Part shown: positions 7,489 through 15,385 of the stretch, in pieces | How positions within the stretch are numbered: position 1 is the first letter of the stretch | Layout of the letters: each line of letters opens with the position of its first letter | DNA from: RUG14300 sp964561145 | GTDB lineage: Bacteria; Bacillota; Clostridia; Christensenellales; CAG-1252 | Length of the DNA stretch: 24,718 nt | Direction: 5' to 3' | Assembly: GCA_964561145.1 (NCBI GenBank) | Contig: CAZLNZ010000026.1 | Coordinates: 1-24,718, forward strand | Program-made: the position numbers and the translations under genes | The notes under the pieces: model-generated | Databases searched by the model: none | What the model was told of the DNA's origin: nothing | Seen by the model: the letters and a program-made list of their open reading frames with translations, nothing else

Positions 7489-8973
7489 ATGGCAACGAAT
7501 GAAAAGCACAAGCCCGAATCCATAATCGAGCTTAGAAACGTTTCGAAAAGCTTTGACGGCAAACCCGTCGTAAAAAACCTTTCCATTTCCATTCGCAAGG
7601 GAGAATTTGTAACCTTACTCGGTCCGTCGGGCTGCGGCAAAACCACAACCTTGAGAATGATTGCAGGCTTTGAAACGCCTACGTCGGGTCAAATTCTGTT
7701 TGACGGTAAGGATATAACCGAGATACCGCCTTATAAACGTAATGTTAATACGGTATTCCAGCGTTATGCTTTGTTCCCTAATTTGAACGTTTTCAACAAC
7801 GTTGCTTTTGGTTTAAAACTGAAAAACATACCGACCGGAGAATTTATAGAGAAAAAGGGTAAAAGGATAGAAAAGCTCCGCAAGCTCACAAAGGCGGAAA
7901 TTAAAGAGAAGGTATCGAAGGCGTTGAAACTTGTAGACCTAGAAGACTATGAAAGAAGAAGCGTAACCTCTCTTTCGGGCGGTCAAATGCAGAGGGTAGC
8001 CATAGCTCGTGCATTGGTAAATGAACCCGAAGTTCTTCTTTTGGACGAGCCTTTGGGTGCTTTGGATCTAAAACTTCGCAAGGATATGCAGATCGAGCTT
8101 ATGAATATGCATAAGCAATTGGGTATCACCTTTATCTATGTTACCCACGATCAAGAAGAGGCGTTGACAATGAGTGACACCATTATTATTATGCGTGCCG
8201 GTGAGATCCAACAAATTGCCAATCCTCAAAAGATATACGACGAGCCTGCAAATGCCTTTGTCGCAGACTTTATCGGAGAAAGCAACATTGTATCCGGTAC
8301 AATGAAACGTGACTATACTATAGAGATTTTCGGTCACGAGTTTAAGTGCGTCGATAAAGGGTTCAAGCTTAATGAGCCTGTCGACGTAATTGTTAGACCC
8401 GAAGACATTCGATTGTGCACGGCGGACGGTGCCAATGCCATGATAACAGGTAGGATTCAAACCTCTGTTTTCAAGGGAGACCACTTCCAAACAACGGTTA
8501 TCGTCGTAGATACCTGCGGTGATGAGAATGAAGTATTGGTTCACCATACAAATCCTAGAACGGTTGGCTCTGAAGTCGGTTTGGAGATCACTCCCGATCA
8601 TTTCCATATTATGCATAAGGCAAGAATAATTAATGAGATTGAAACGGAAATGATAGAAGAGGGTTATGTCGATATTTGTGGCGGAGCGTTTGAATGTAAC
8701 TGTGATTTACCTCAGGGAAGCAGGGTTAGAGTAAAGGTTGATTTTGACGATGTTGAAATTACCGACGACGAGGACGACGGCGTAATCGGAGCTACCGTTG
8801 TTAATTCTATCTACAAGGGTAGCTACTATCAATGTATAATTCGTACAGATACCTATTATGACTTCTTTGTCGACACCGAGGATGATTGGTTGAAGGATGA
8901 CCGTGTAGGTATCAATATACCTCGTGATAAAATCATTATTGAAGAGATAGAGGAGAACGGAGATGAAGAATAA
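7489..8973 (+). CDS. potA: Spermidine/putrescine ABC transporter ATPase PotA, C-terminally extended
   Basis: A 494-residue ATPase, against the usual 350-380 for PotA. All ABC motifs are present: Walker A GPSGCGKTT (45-53), signature LSGGQ (162-166), Walker B LLLDEP with D186-E187, and switch histidine H220 (THDQEEA). A charged lysine-rich insertion of about 20 residues lies between the Q-loop and the signature. After a first TOBE/OB domain (about 245-380) comes a second acidic, TOBE-like domain (about 385-490, with TVVNSIYKGSYYQCIIRTD), absent from standard PotA; it may add regulation. The ribosome site GGAGGT is ideal. The gene overlaps potB by 11 nt. It powers import with PotB, PotC and PotD. 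Confidence 0.95.
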   Translation: MATNEKHKPESIIELRNVSKSFDGKPVVKNLSISIRKGEFVTLLGPSGCGKTTTLRMIAGFETPTSGQILFDGKDITEIPPYKRNVNTVFQRYALFPNLNVFNNVAFGLKLKNIPTGEFIEKKGKRIEKLRKLTKAEIKEKVSKALKLVDLEDYERRSVTSLSGGQMQRVAIARALVNEPEVLLLDEPLGALDLKLRKDMQIELMNMHKQLGITFIYVTHDQEEALTMSDTIIIMRAGEIQQIANPQKIYDEPANAFVADFIGESNIVSGTMKRDYTIEIFGHEFKCVDKGFKLNEPVDVIVRPEDIRLCTADGANAMITGRIQTSVFKGDHFQTTVIVVDTCGDENEVLVHHTNPRTVGSEVGLEITPDHFHIMHKARIINEIETEMIEEGYVDICGGAFECNCDLPQGSRVRVKVDFDDVEITDDEDDGVIGATVVNSIYKGSYYQCIIRTDTYYDFFVDTEDDWLKDDRVGINIPRDKIIIEEIEENGDEE

Positions 8974-9754
8974 GCTTAGAAAAACCTTTCGTTTTTCAAG
9001 GAAGGTTTTCTCCTATCCGTATATATTGATACTGTTGGTATTTGTAGTAGTTCCCACTGCAATGCTCTTGGTAAATGCGTTTATATATAACGGAGAGGGT
9101 AGCTTTGAAAACTTCAAGCTTTTCTTTGAAAACGGTGTCTATTTGTCTATTTTAGGGAATTCCTTGTTGGTTGGTTTGTTGTCGACGGTTTTATGTTTGC
9201 TTATAGGGTATCCTGTTGCCTATTTCCTAAGCAAGATTAGGCACGGAAGTATGTGGATGATGATATTCACAATTCCGATGTGGATAAACTTCCTTATTAA
9301 AACAAGAGCTTTGGCAAGTATTTTCGAGTGGATAGGCTTTAAGCTCGGTGCGATAACCGTTGTTGTCGGTATGGTATACATTTTCCTCCCGATGATGATT
9401 ATGCCCTTGTATAACACTATAAGCAACATCGATAAGAGTTATATCGAGGCGGCACGAGACTTGGGTGCTACAGAGTTTCAGGTATTTTTGAAGGTAATAA
9501 TTCCTCTTTCTGTACCCGGTATTATTTCGGGAATTACAATGGTATTTATTCCAACCATTTCTTCCTTTGCCATAACCAACTATTTAGGAGGTGGAGAGGT
9601 GGAGCTTTTCGGCGATGTCATCTACAACGCTTATAACCTCGATTTATACGGCGTAGGAAGCGTAATGAGCTTGATAATGCTTGTATTTGTTTTGATTGCA
9701 TCTGTTGCGGTTAATCGTGTTAGCGATCCTGAGACGGGAGGTAATTTGCTATGA
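8963..9754 (+). CDS. potB: Spermidine/putrescine ABC transporter permease PotB
   Basis: A 263-residue inner-membrane permease of the MetI-like type with about six hydrophobic helices. The EAA loop that docks on the ATPase is visible as EAARDLGATEFQVF followed by PLSVPGI. It begins inside the end of potA (11-nt overlap) with GGAG upstream, and overlaps potC by 4 nt (ATGA), so translation is coupled. It forms the heterodimeric channel with PotC. Confidence 0.95.
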   Translation: MKNKLRKTFRFSRKVFSYPYILILLVFVVVPTAMLLVNAFIYNGEGSFENFKLFFENGVYLSILGNSLLVGLLSTVLCLLIGYPVAYFLSKIRHGSMWMMIFTIPMWINFLIKTRALASIFEWIGFKLGAITVVVGMVYIFLPMMIMPLYNTISNIDKSYIEAARDLGATEFQVFLKVIIPLSVPGIISGITMVFIPTISSFAITNYLGGGEVELFGDVIYNAYNLDLYGVGSVMSLIMLVFVLIASVAVNRVSDPETGGNLL

Positions 9755-10581
9755 AAAAGAAGATGTTACCAAAGACCTTAAGCGTGATATATCTTGCGAT
9801 CGTTGCAATATTCTTATATGCACCCGTGTTGCTCATTGTATTTTTCTCCTTTTTTGGAAAATCGGGTGTTAATTTTTCGATGCAGGCGGGATTTAGTTTC
9901 GATAGCTACAAGGCGATTTTCACCTCCGAAGCTTCCCACGATCTCTTTTCCGCAATAGCAAACACCCTTATCATAGCGGTTATCGCAGGTGCAATATCTA
10001 CTATACTTGGTGCAATATCCGCAATAGGTATTTTCCATTTGGGGAAGAGGATGAAAGGAATTGTAAACAATGTTAACCAATGGCCTATAATCAGTTCGGA
10101 AATAGTCACAGCCTTTAGCTTTGTACTCTTTTTCTCTTCTTTGGGCATAACCAGTGGTTGGATACGTTTGATAATTGCTCACGTTACCTTCTGTACCCCA
10201 TATGTTGTTTTAGCGGTAACTCCCAGACTTTATCAAATGGATCCTAATGTATATGAGGCGGCACTGGACCTTGGCGCAACTCCTGCTAGAGCAGTGTTTA
10301 CAGTCGAACTCCCCATTCTTGTTCCGGGAATAATATCGGGAGGTGTTACAGCATTTACAATGAGTCTCGATGATTTTATTATTTCTCAATTGAACAAGGG
10401 TACAACGGGAATCGAAACTTTGTCTACCTATCTATATTCTGACGGAGCCAAGCGTGGACTCGAGCCCTTCTGGTTTGCGGTATTCAGTATTATTTTTGTG
10501 GTAGTACTCTTTATTGTTTTGTTGACAAATCTAAAAAAGAGCGTGCCTTCTCCTCAAAAGGTAAAAGGGGGTAACGTATGA
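9751..10581 (+). CDS. potC: Spermidine/putrescine ABC transporter permease PotC
   Basis: A 276-residue permease with six predicted membrane helices and the EAA loop EAALDLGATPARAVFTVELP followed by LVPGIISGG. It pairs with PotB. Its start overlaps the end of potB by 4 nt, with GGGAGG a few bases upstream, and its end overlaps potD by 4 nt. The basic C-terminal tail is short and unremarkable. Confidence 0.95.
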   Translation: MKKKMLPKTLSVIYLAIVAIFLYAPVLLIVFFSFFGKSGVNFSMQAGFSFDSYKAIFTSEASHDLFSAIANTLIIAVIAGAISTILGAISAIGIFHLGKRMKGIVNNVNQWPIISSEIVTAFSFVLFFSSLGITSGWIRLIIAHVTFCTPYVVLAVTPRLYQMDPNVYEAALDLGATPARAVFTVELPILVPGIISGGVTAFTMSLDDFIISQLNKGTTGIETLSTYLYSDGAKRGLEPFWFAVFSIIFVVVLFIVLLTNLKKSVPSPQKVKGGNV

Positions 10582-11927
10582 AAAGGTTTTTATTAACGAT
10601 TTTGCTTGTTGTAATGCTCGTCACATTTGTTTTACCGCTGGTTGCCTGTGATAAAGAAGAAGATGACGGGGTGGCAAATGACGGAGTGTTTACAGTATAT
10701 AACTGTGAAGATTATATCGATGAGGATACCTTATCTGAATTCGAGGATTGGTATTTTGAAAAGTACGGAAAGAAAATAACCGTAAACTATGTAACCTACG
10801 ATACCAATGAAACAATGCTTACAAAGGTAATGAATAACGATGCCAATGTTGACGTTATCTGTACAAGCGAATATGCAATTCAAAAGCTCTATAACAATGA
10901 TATGCTTTATCCTATCGATAAAACAGAGGGGATGAATACAATCAATCAGGGCATATATGCTATGGTGGAAAAGAAGTTTGGAAAAGACTTTTCGAATTAT
11001 CTTGTACCTTATATGTATGGAACACTCGGTATCTTGTATAATAAGGATATTTTCGATGAGTATGGAATCAATATCGAAGAGGAGGGCTGGAGCATTCTTT
11101 GGAATCCTAATAATTACGAGATTTTGAACAAAATGATTCTTATGAAGGATTCTATAAGGGATACTTTTGCTGCGGGCGTGTTGTATCTGAAGGAACAAGA
11201 TCGGCTTCCCGATGTATACTCCGACTATTCTGTAGAGGACCTAATTAATTGTACAGAGAAGGAATTGGTTGATGCCGTTAGCGAGGCACTTATTGAGCAA
11301 AAAACCGCATTAAAGAAGTATGAAGTGGATTTTGGAAAGGATGATCTCGTTGCATTGAAAGCGTATGTGGATCTTGCTTGGTCCGGAGATGCGATGTATG
11401 CCATCGAGGAGGCTGAGGGCTATGGTGTAAATCTTGATTACTATGTCCCCGAGGTTGGTGCGAACGTATGGTTTGACGGTTGGTTTATTCCCAAAAGCAC
11501 GACAAAAAGAGAGGTCGCAAATGCGTGGATCGAGTTTTGCAGTATCCCTTCCGTCAGCGTTCGCAATATGATATATGTCGGTTATAGCTCTGCAGTAGAT
11601 CAGGAGGTGCTGAAGGCTGATGAGGAAGTGCTAAGTCTTCTTGAAGATAACGATTATGATATTGAAGAGTTCTTTTCCTGGGAAGTGCGTTATCCCGACA
11701 TTTCAAATCCCGACTTCGGCATGATGGCTGATTACGGTGATGCAAACACCCGTATGACGATTATGTGGGAAACCGTCAAAGCAGCCACGCCAAAAGGTTC
11801 CCTTCCTCTGTGGAGTATTACTCTAATCTGTCTTGCTGTTATAATAGGTGCATTTGCAATAGCTTGCGGAGTATACTTCTTTATTGAGAGAGTTTTAAAA
11901 CTCAGGAAAGTAACCAAATTAAAATAA
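10578..11927 (+). CDS. potD: Polyamine-binding lipoprotein PotD with C-terminal membrane helix
   Basis: A 449-residue substrate-binding protein. A lipoprotein signal peptide ends in LVAC with the acylated cysteine at C24. The binding fold begins with FTVYNCEDYI and the ESNET-like segment TYDTNETMLTKV, matching PotD-type periplasmic-binding proteins. Unusually, it ends in a hydrophobic helix (about 410-437, LICLAVIIGAFAIACGVYFF) followed by a basic tail, so the mature protein would be held by both lipid and transmembrane anchor. It captures spermidine or putrescine for PotBC. Specificity cannot be read with certainty from sequence. It is the last gene of the operon, before a terminator. Confidence 0.93.
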   Translation: MKRFLLTILLVVMLVTFVLPLVACDKEEDDGVANDGVFTVYNCEDYIDEDTLSEFEDWYFEKYGKKITVNYVTYDTNETMLTKVMNNDANVDVICTSEYAIQKLYNNDMLYPIDKTEGMNTINQGIYAMVEKKFGKDFSNYLVPYMYGTLGILYNKDIFDEYGINIEEEGWSILWNPNNYEILNKMILMKDSIRDTFAAGVLYLKEQDRLPDVYSDYSVEDLINCTEKELVDAVSEALIEQKTALKKYEVDFGKDDLVALKAYVDLAWSGDAMYAIEEAEGYGVNLDYYVPEVGANVWFDGWFIPKSTTKREVANAWIEFCSIPSVSVRNMIYVGYSSAVDQEVLKADEEVLSLLEDNDYDIEEFFSWEVRYPDISNPDFGMMADYGDANTRMTIMWETVKAATPKGSLPLWSITLICLAVIIGAFAIACGVYFFIERVLKLRKVTKLK

Positions 11928-11949
11928 CATTTTTATATAATAAATTCTC

Positions 11950-11992
11950 AAGTTTAACGTTTCTCGACAAAGCGGATGCGTTAAACTTTTTT
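11950..11992 (+). terminator. Terminator/attenuator between potD and minD
   Basis: A perfect 10-bp stem (AAGTTTAACG, 11950-11959, with CGTTAAACTT, 11979-11988), a 19-nt loop and a T-run to 11992. The minD start codon is only 2 nt after the T-run, and I see no other promoter before minD, so some read-through is likely needed. Confidence 0.85.
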
Positions 11993-11994
11993 AT

Positions 11995-12765
11995 ATGGGC
12001 AGATGTATTGTAATTACCTCGGGAAAGGGCGGTGTCGGTAAAACGACGGTAACCGCAACATTGGGCTTGATGTTATCCAAGCTGGATTATAAGGTTGCTG
12101 TGGCTGATGCGGATGTTACCTTGAATAATCTAGATCTTGTTTTAGGGCTTGAGGATAAGATATCATATGATATTTTAGATGTTGCAAAGGGTCGGTGTCG
12201 ATTGAGTCAAGCTCTTGCTCTTCACGGTTCGGGCTTAAAACTTTTAGCTTCCACCAAAGGCGGAGAGGTAAGTACTAACGATTTTGCCGAGATAATACTC
12301 GCCTTGAGAGAAAAAAACGATTTTGTATTAATCGATTGTCCTGCCGGTGTTGACGAGGGCTTTTATCGAGCCGTATCCCCCGCAAACGAGGCAATTGTCG
12401 TAACTACACCTTCACCTTCTTCGCTAAGGGACGGTGACAAGGTTATAAAAACCCTACTACAGCTAAAGAAAAGCTCTTTGAGCGTTGTGATAAATCGAGC
12501 AAGGGGAGATCTTGTTCTTAGCGGTGAAATGCTTTCTTCTCGGGAAATTGAGGAACTTTTACATACAAGGGTAATAGGTGTTTTGCCCGATGAGGATTGT
12601 ATTTTAGATGTATATGGTTGTCTTCCCGTAAAGGGAGAATATCGAAAGGGTATTTCAATGCTCGCAAAAAGAATAGTATACGGTCACGGAGAAATCTATG
12701 ATCCCGGCGAGCAGTACTGCGGACTTTCGGGCGGAATAAAAATGTTGTTGAGAAAACTAAAATGA
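11995..12765 (+). CDS. minD: Septum-site determining ATPase MinD
   Basis: A 256-residue ParA/MinD ATPase. The deviant Walker A motif GKGGVGKTT spans 10-18 (signature lysine K11), and Walker B appears as VLIDCPAGVDEG with D114. The C-terminal stretch GGIKMLLRKLK is amphipathic and basic, as expected for the MinD membrane-targeting helix. MinD recruits MinC to block FtsZ rings and is recycled by MinE. The start matches the family N-terminus but has no Shine-Dalgarno site; the leader is the 3' arm and T-run of the preceding hairpin. It overlaps minE by 4 nt (ATGA). No minC is in the window. Confidence 0.93.
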   Translation: MGRCIVITSGKGGVGKTTVTATLGLMLSKLDYKVAVADADVTLNNLDLVLGLEDKISYDILDVAKGRCRLSQALALHGSGLKLLASTKGGEVSTNDFAEIILALREKNDFVLIDCPAGVDEGFYRAVSPANEAIVVTTPSPSSLRDGDKVIKTLLQLKKSSLSVVINRARGDLVLSGEMLSSREIEELLHTRVIGVLPDEDCILDVYGCLPVKGEYRKGISMLAKRIVYGHGEIYDPGEQYCGLSGGIKMLLRKLK

Positions 12766-12971
12766 AAGACATTAGAGAAAGAATGCAAAATGTTTTAAAC
12801 AGAGATAGGCTTAAGGGCGGTGATATGCTCCCTTTAATGATTAAAAGCGAGGTGTATGATCTTCTTTCCGACTTTTTCGTAATCGAGGATGAAACCTTAA
12901 AGGTTTCCGTCACCTCAAGCGAAAGGGGGTTGGAAATTATAATAAAGGCTATTGCCGTGAGGACAATTTGA
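12762..12971 (+). CDS. minE: MinE-like topological factor, N-terminally short
   Basis: A 69-residue protein aligning with the MinE anti-MinCD helix and dimerisation domain: RERMQNVLNRDR, then PLMIKSEVYDLLSDFFVIED, then a beta-strand segment. E. coli MinE has 88 residues and starts with a membrane-targeting helix (FFLSRKK type); here that helix is missing and the protein begins directly at the MinD-contact helix. No ATG, GTG or TTG is available just upstream in frame, and the ATGA overlap with minD fixes the start. It ends one base into spoIIE (TGATG). It may still stimulate MinD ATPase but should bind membrane poorly. Confidence 0.8.
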   Translation: MKDIRERMQNVLNRDRLKGGDMLPLMIKSEVYDLLSDFFVIEDETLKVSVTSSERGLEIIIKAIAVRTI

Positions 12972-15241
12972 TGAAAAGAAAAAGACGTGTCAGTGTAATC
13001 GGTATTAAAGATATACTTTGGTACATCGGTGCCTTTATCTGCTTCTACATCCTTTCGAAAGCATCTTTATGGGGGATTTCTCCCTTTGGTATCGGACTAT
13101 TTGTCGGGCTTGTCTACTGTAGAAAGAATCTGCTTATATTAACTCCCCTTTTGCTCGGAGCTTCCCTTCTTGCAGATTTTTCTTGGCAAACCGCAGTATC
13201 GATTCTTGCCGTGGCGGTTGTACTATTTTTAGCTTATATAATACACAAGCTTTCAAGAAAAAGCGTTAAGCTTTATTTGCTTGTAATTTATACGGCTATA
13301 GCACAAATACCCTCGATTTTTATTTACGGATTAGATTTATCGGTTGTAACGAAGAAGGTGATTGTTTATTTTATTTCCCTAATTTTTACCTTTTCCGCAA
13401 TTCTTTCATGCAAGTGCATTTTGGTTAAAGGAATGAAATATAAGCCCTCGGGATTGGAAAGTGTTGCTCTTGCCATTTGCCTTGCGGTGTTCAGTTTGGG
13501 ATTATATTCTGTAAACATTTTCGGACTCACTCCGTTTTATTTGTTTTCTGCACTGTCCTTGGTGCTGTTTCCGTATTTGTTTTATGAAAGAGGTGTTTTG
13601 ATAGCTTGTATTACTGCAATGGCTCCTAGCCTTTATAATTTTAACACCGGTTATCTTTTATTTGCTTTGGTAGCTTCTCTATTTTCATTGTTGGTAAGGA
13701 ATAAATGGTTGTCATCGGGGCTAAATGTCGGATTGTTTGCCATAAGCGTCTTTGTAATAAAACTTGTTAGAGATTTTTATCCTTATAATGCGATTTTATT
13801 TTTGATTGGAGCTTTGATATTTCCGATTTTACCCAAAAAAGTATTGGATATGTTGTTTTCCTTTATCGGTATGAATCGGGGCTTTGCTATAAGAACTCTC
13901 GTAAACAGAAACCGTCTTGATATTTATAATCGATTAAAAGGAATGAGCGAAGTGTTGACCGATATAAAGGGGGTTCTTGTCTCGGATGAGGAGGATTTAC
14001 CCCCGATAAAGGAAAACAAAAATTATTTGGCAGGCAAACTTGCTAAAAGTGTTTGTACCGATTGTGGAAATCGACCCGATTGCGAAAGAGAACTTGGAAC
14101 GGCAACAAATTACATTTGCCATGAATTTATATCGAACTGTATTGCAAGGGGTAGATGTAGTATTTTAGAAATACCTTCATTTTTGACTGATAATTGCAGA
14201 CGGTATTCGGAGATGCTTTCCGCCTGTAAGCAGATGATAGAAAATTACACGATAAAGAAGGATCTAAGTGATGGTGTAAACGCAATGAGGGGTGTTATGA
14301 TTGAACAAATCGAGGGTTTGTCCGGAATGCTCGATGGCTTTGCTTCAGAGCTTAAGCAACCGGTATCCTTTGATCAGAGTAAGGAGAAGCGATTGATTGA
14401 GCTTCTGTCACGTGTAAACGTTATAGCCTCCGAGGTTGCGATATTCGGCGGAGACGGGCTTACGCATGCGATAATAGTGGTAAGAGAAGGGGATGAAAAT
14501 AAGGCGGTATTTGCAAAAACCGTGTCTGAATTTTTGGGTAAAATGATTAAATCGGGAACTGAAGTGAAGAGTGCGGGGACCGTAAGCGTATCTTTTGTAA
14601 GTGCACCCGGCTTGGATGTACTATACGGTGTTTCCGCCCTTGTAAAAGAGGGAAGTGAAAAAAGCGGTGACACATATAGTGCCATACGTTTGTCTACGGA
14701 CAAGTTGCTTTTTGCGGTGTGTGATGGTATGGGCAGCGGTAAGAAGGCAATGAAAACAAGTGAGAATGCATTATCGCTTGTAGAAAGCTTTTATAAGGCA
14801 GGGATAGACGAGTCAAAGGTTTTAAGCTTAATCAACAAGCTTCTTTCCGTTAAGGACGGTGAGGACTTTTCTGCATTGGACATGTGTGTCGTCAATTTGC
14901 GATCTAGGACAGCCGATTTTATAAAACTAGGAGGTATTCAGTCTGTCATAAGGCATAAGAACGGAATTGAAATAATCGAGGGCGGTGCCTTGCCCATGGG
15001 CATTTTGGATACTGTAAAGCCTTTCGTTTGTAGAAGAAGTATTTCCTCCGGTGATATGATTATGCTTTTTTCGGACGGCGTCGGAGATAGCATCGGAGTG
15101 GACGGCGTTGTAAGGATTGCAGAACAAAATCCTACATCTAATCCGGAAACGATTGCCGACTTGATATGCGAAGATGTGTCATATGTCGGTAGAAAGGACG
15201 ATTCAACGGTACTTGCTATTAGGGTTTTTGAAAGACTTTGA
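12971..15241 (+). CDS. spoIIE: Stage II sporulation protein E (PP2C phosphatase)
   Basis: A 756-residue protein (B. subtilis form about 827). The first 320 or so residues hold about ten hydrophobic helices; a middle region has a cysteine cluster (CTDCGNRPDC); the C-terminal 200 residues are a PP2C/SpoIIE phosphatase with metal aspartates D585 (AVCDGMGSGKKA), D702 (MLFSDGVGDS) and the D743-D744 pair near the end. SpoIIE localises to the polar septum and dephosphorylates SpoIIAA, freeing sigma-F in the forespore. ATG 12971 is preferred over TTG 12968 because GAGGA (12959-12963) is well spaced. It is the third gene of an overlapping minD-minE-spoIIE operon, which is not the usual location. Confidence 0.92.
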   Translation: MKRKRRVSVIGIKDILWYIGAFICFYILSKASLWGISPFGIGLFVGLVYCRKNLLILTPLLLGASLLADFSWQTAVSILAVAVVLFLAYIIHKLSRKSVKLYLLVIYTAIAQIPSIFIYGLDLSVVTKKVIVYFISLIFTFSAILSCKCILVKGMKYKPSGLESVALAICLAVFSLGLYSVNIFGLTPFYLFSALSLVLFPYLFYERGVLIACITAMAPSLYNFNTGYLLFALVASLFSLLVRNKWLSSGLNVGLFAISVFVIKLVRDFYPYNAILFLIGALIFPILPKKVLDMLFSFIGMNRGFAIRTLVNRNRLDIYNRLKGMSEVLTDIKGVLVSDEEDLPPIKENKNYLAGKLAKSVCTDCGNRPDCERELGTATNYICHEFISNCIARGRCSILEIPSFLTDNCRRYSEMLSACKQMIENYTIKKDLSDGVNAMRGVMIEQIEGLSGMLDGFASELKQPVSFDQSKEKRLIELLSRVNVIASEVAIFGGDGLTHAIIVVREGDENKAVFAKTVSEFLGKMIKSGTEVKSAGTVSVSFVSAPGLDVLYGVSALVKEGSEKSGDTYSAIRLSTDKLLFAVCDGMGSGKKAMKTSENALSLVESFYKAGIDESKVLSLINKLLSVKDGEDFSALDMCVVNLRSRTADFIKLGGIQSVIRHKNGIEIIEGGALPMGILDTVKPFVCRRSISSGDMIMLFSDGVGDSIGVDGVVRIAEQNPTSNPETIADLICEDVSYVGRKDDSTVLAIRVFERL

Positions 15242-15315
15242 GTGAAAGGCGTGTGAAAGTTTGTTAAATTAGCTGTTATGGTGTGGGTGTTAGGGCAAAT
15301 TTAATCAAGGTTTAT

Positions 15316-15344
15316 TAGACAAAAGGGGTTTTGTATTATATAAT
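15316..15344 (+). promoter_or_regulatory. Promoter of the repeat lipoprotein gene
   Basis: TAGACA (15316-15321), 17 nt, TATAAT (15339-15344), 41 nt before the start. Between the spoIIE stop and this promoter I see no convincing terminator, so some read-through from spoIIE is possible. Confidence 0.7.
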
Positions 15345-15385
15345 AAGGATGTATCGAGAAAGGATTTTTCCTTTTAGGAGATAGT

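Noticed and set aside
8068..8616. 182-codon minus-strand frame inside potA
   Set aside because: Antisense to the conserved ATPase; no start signals and low-complexity translation.
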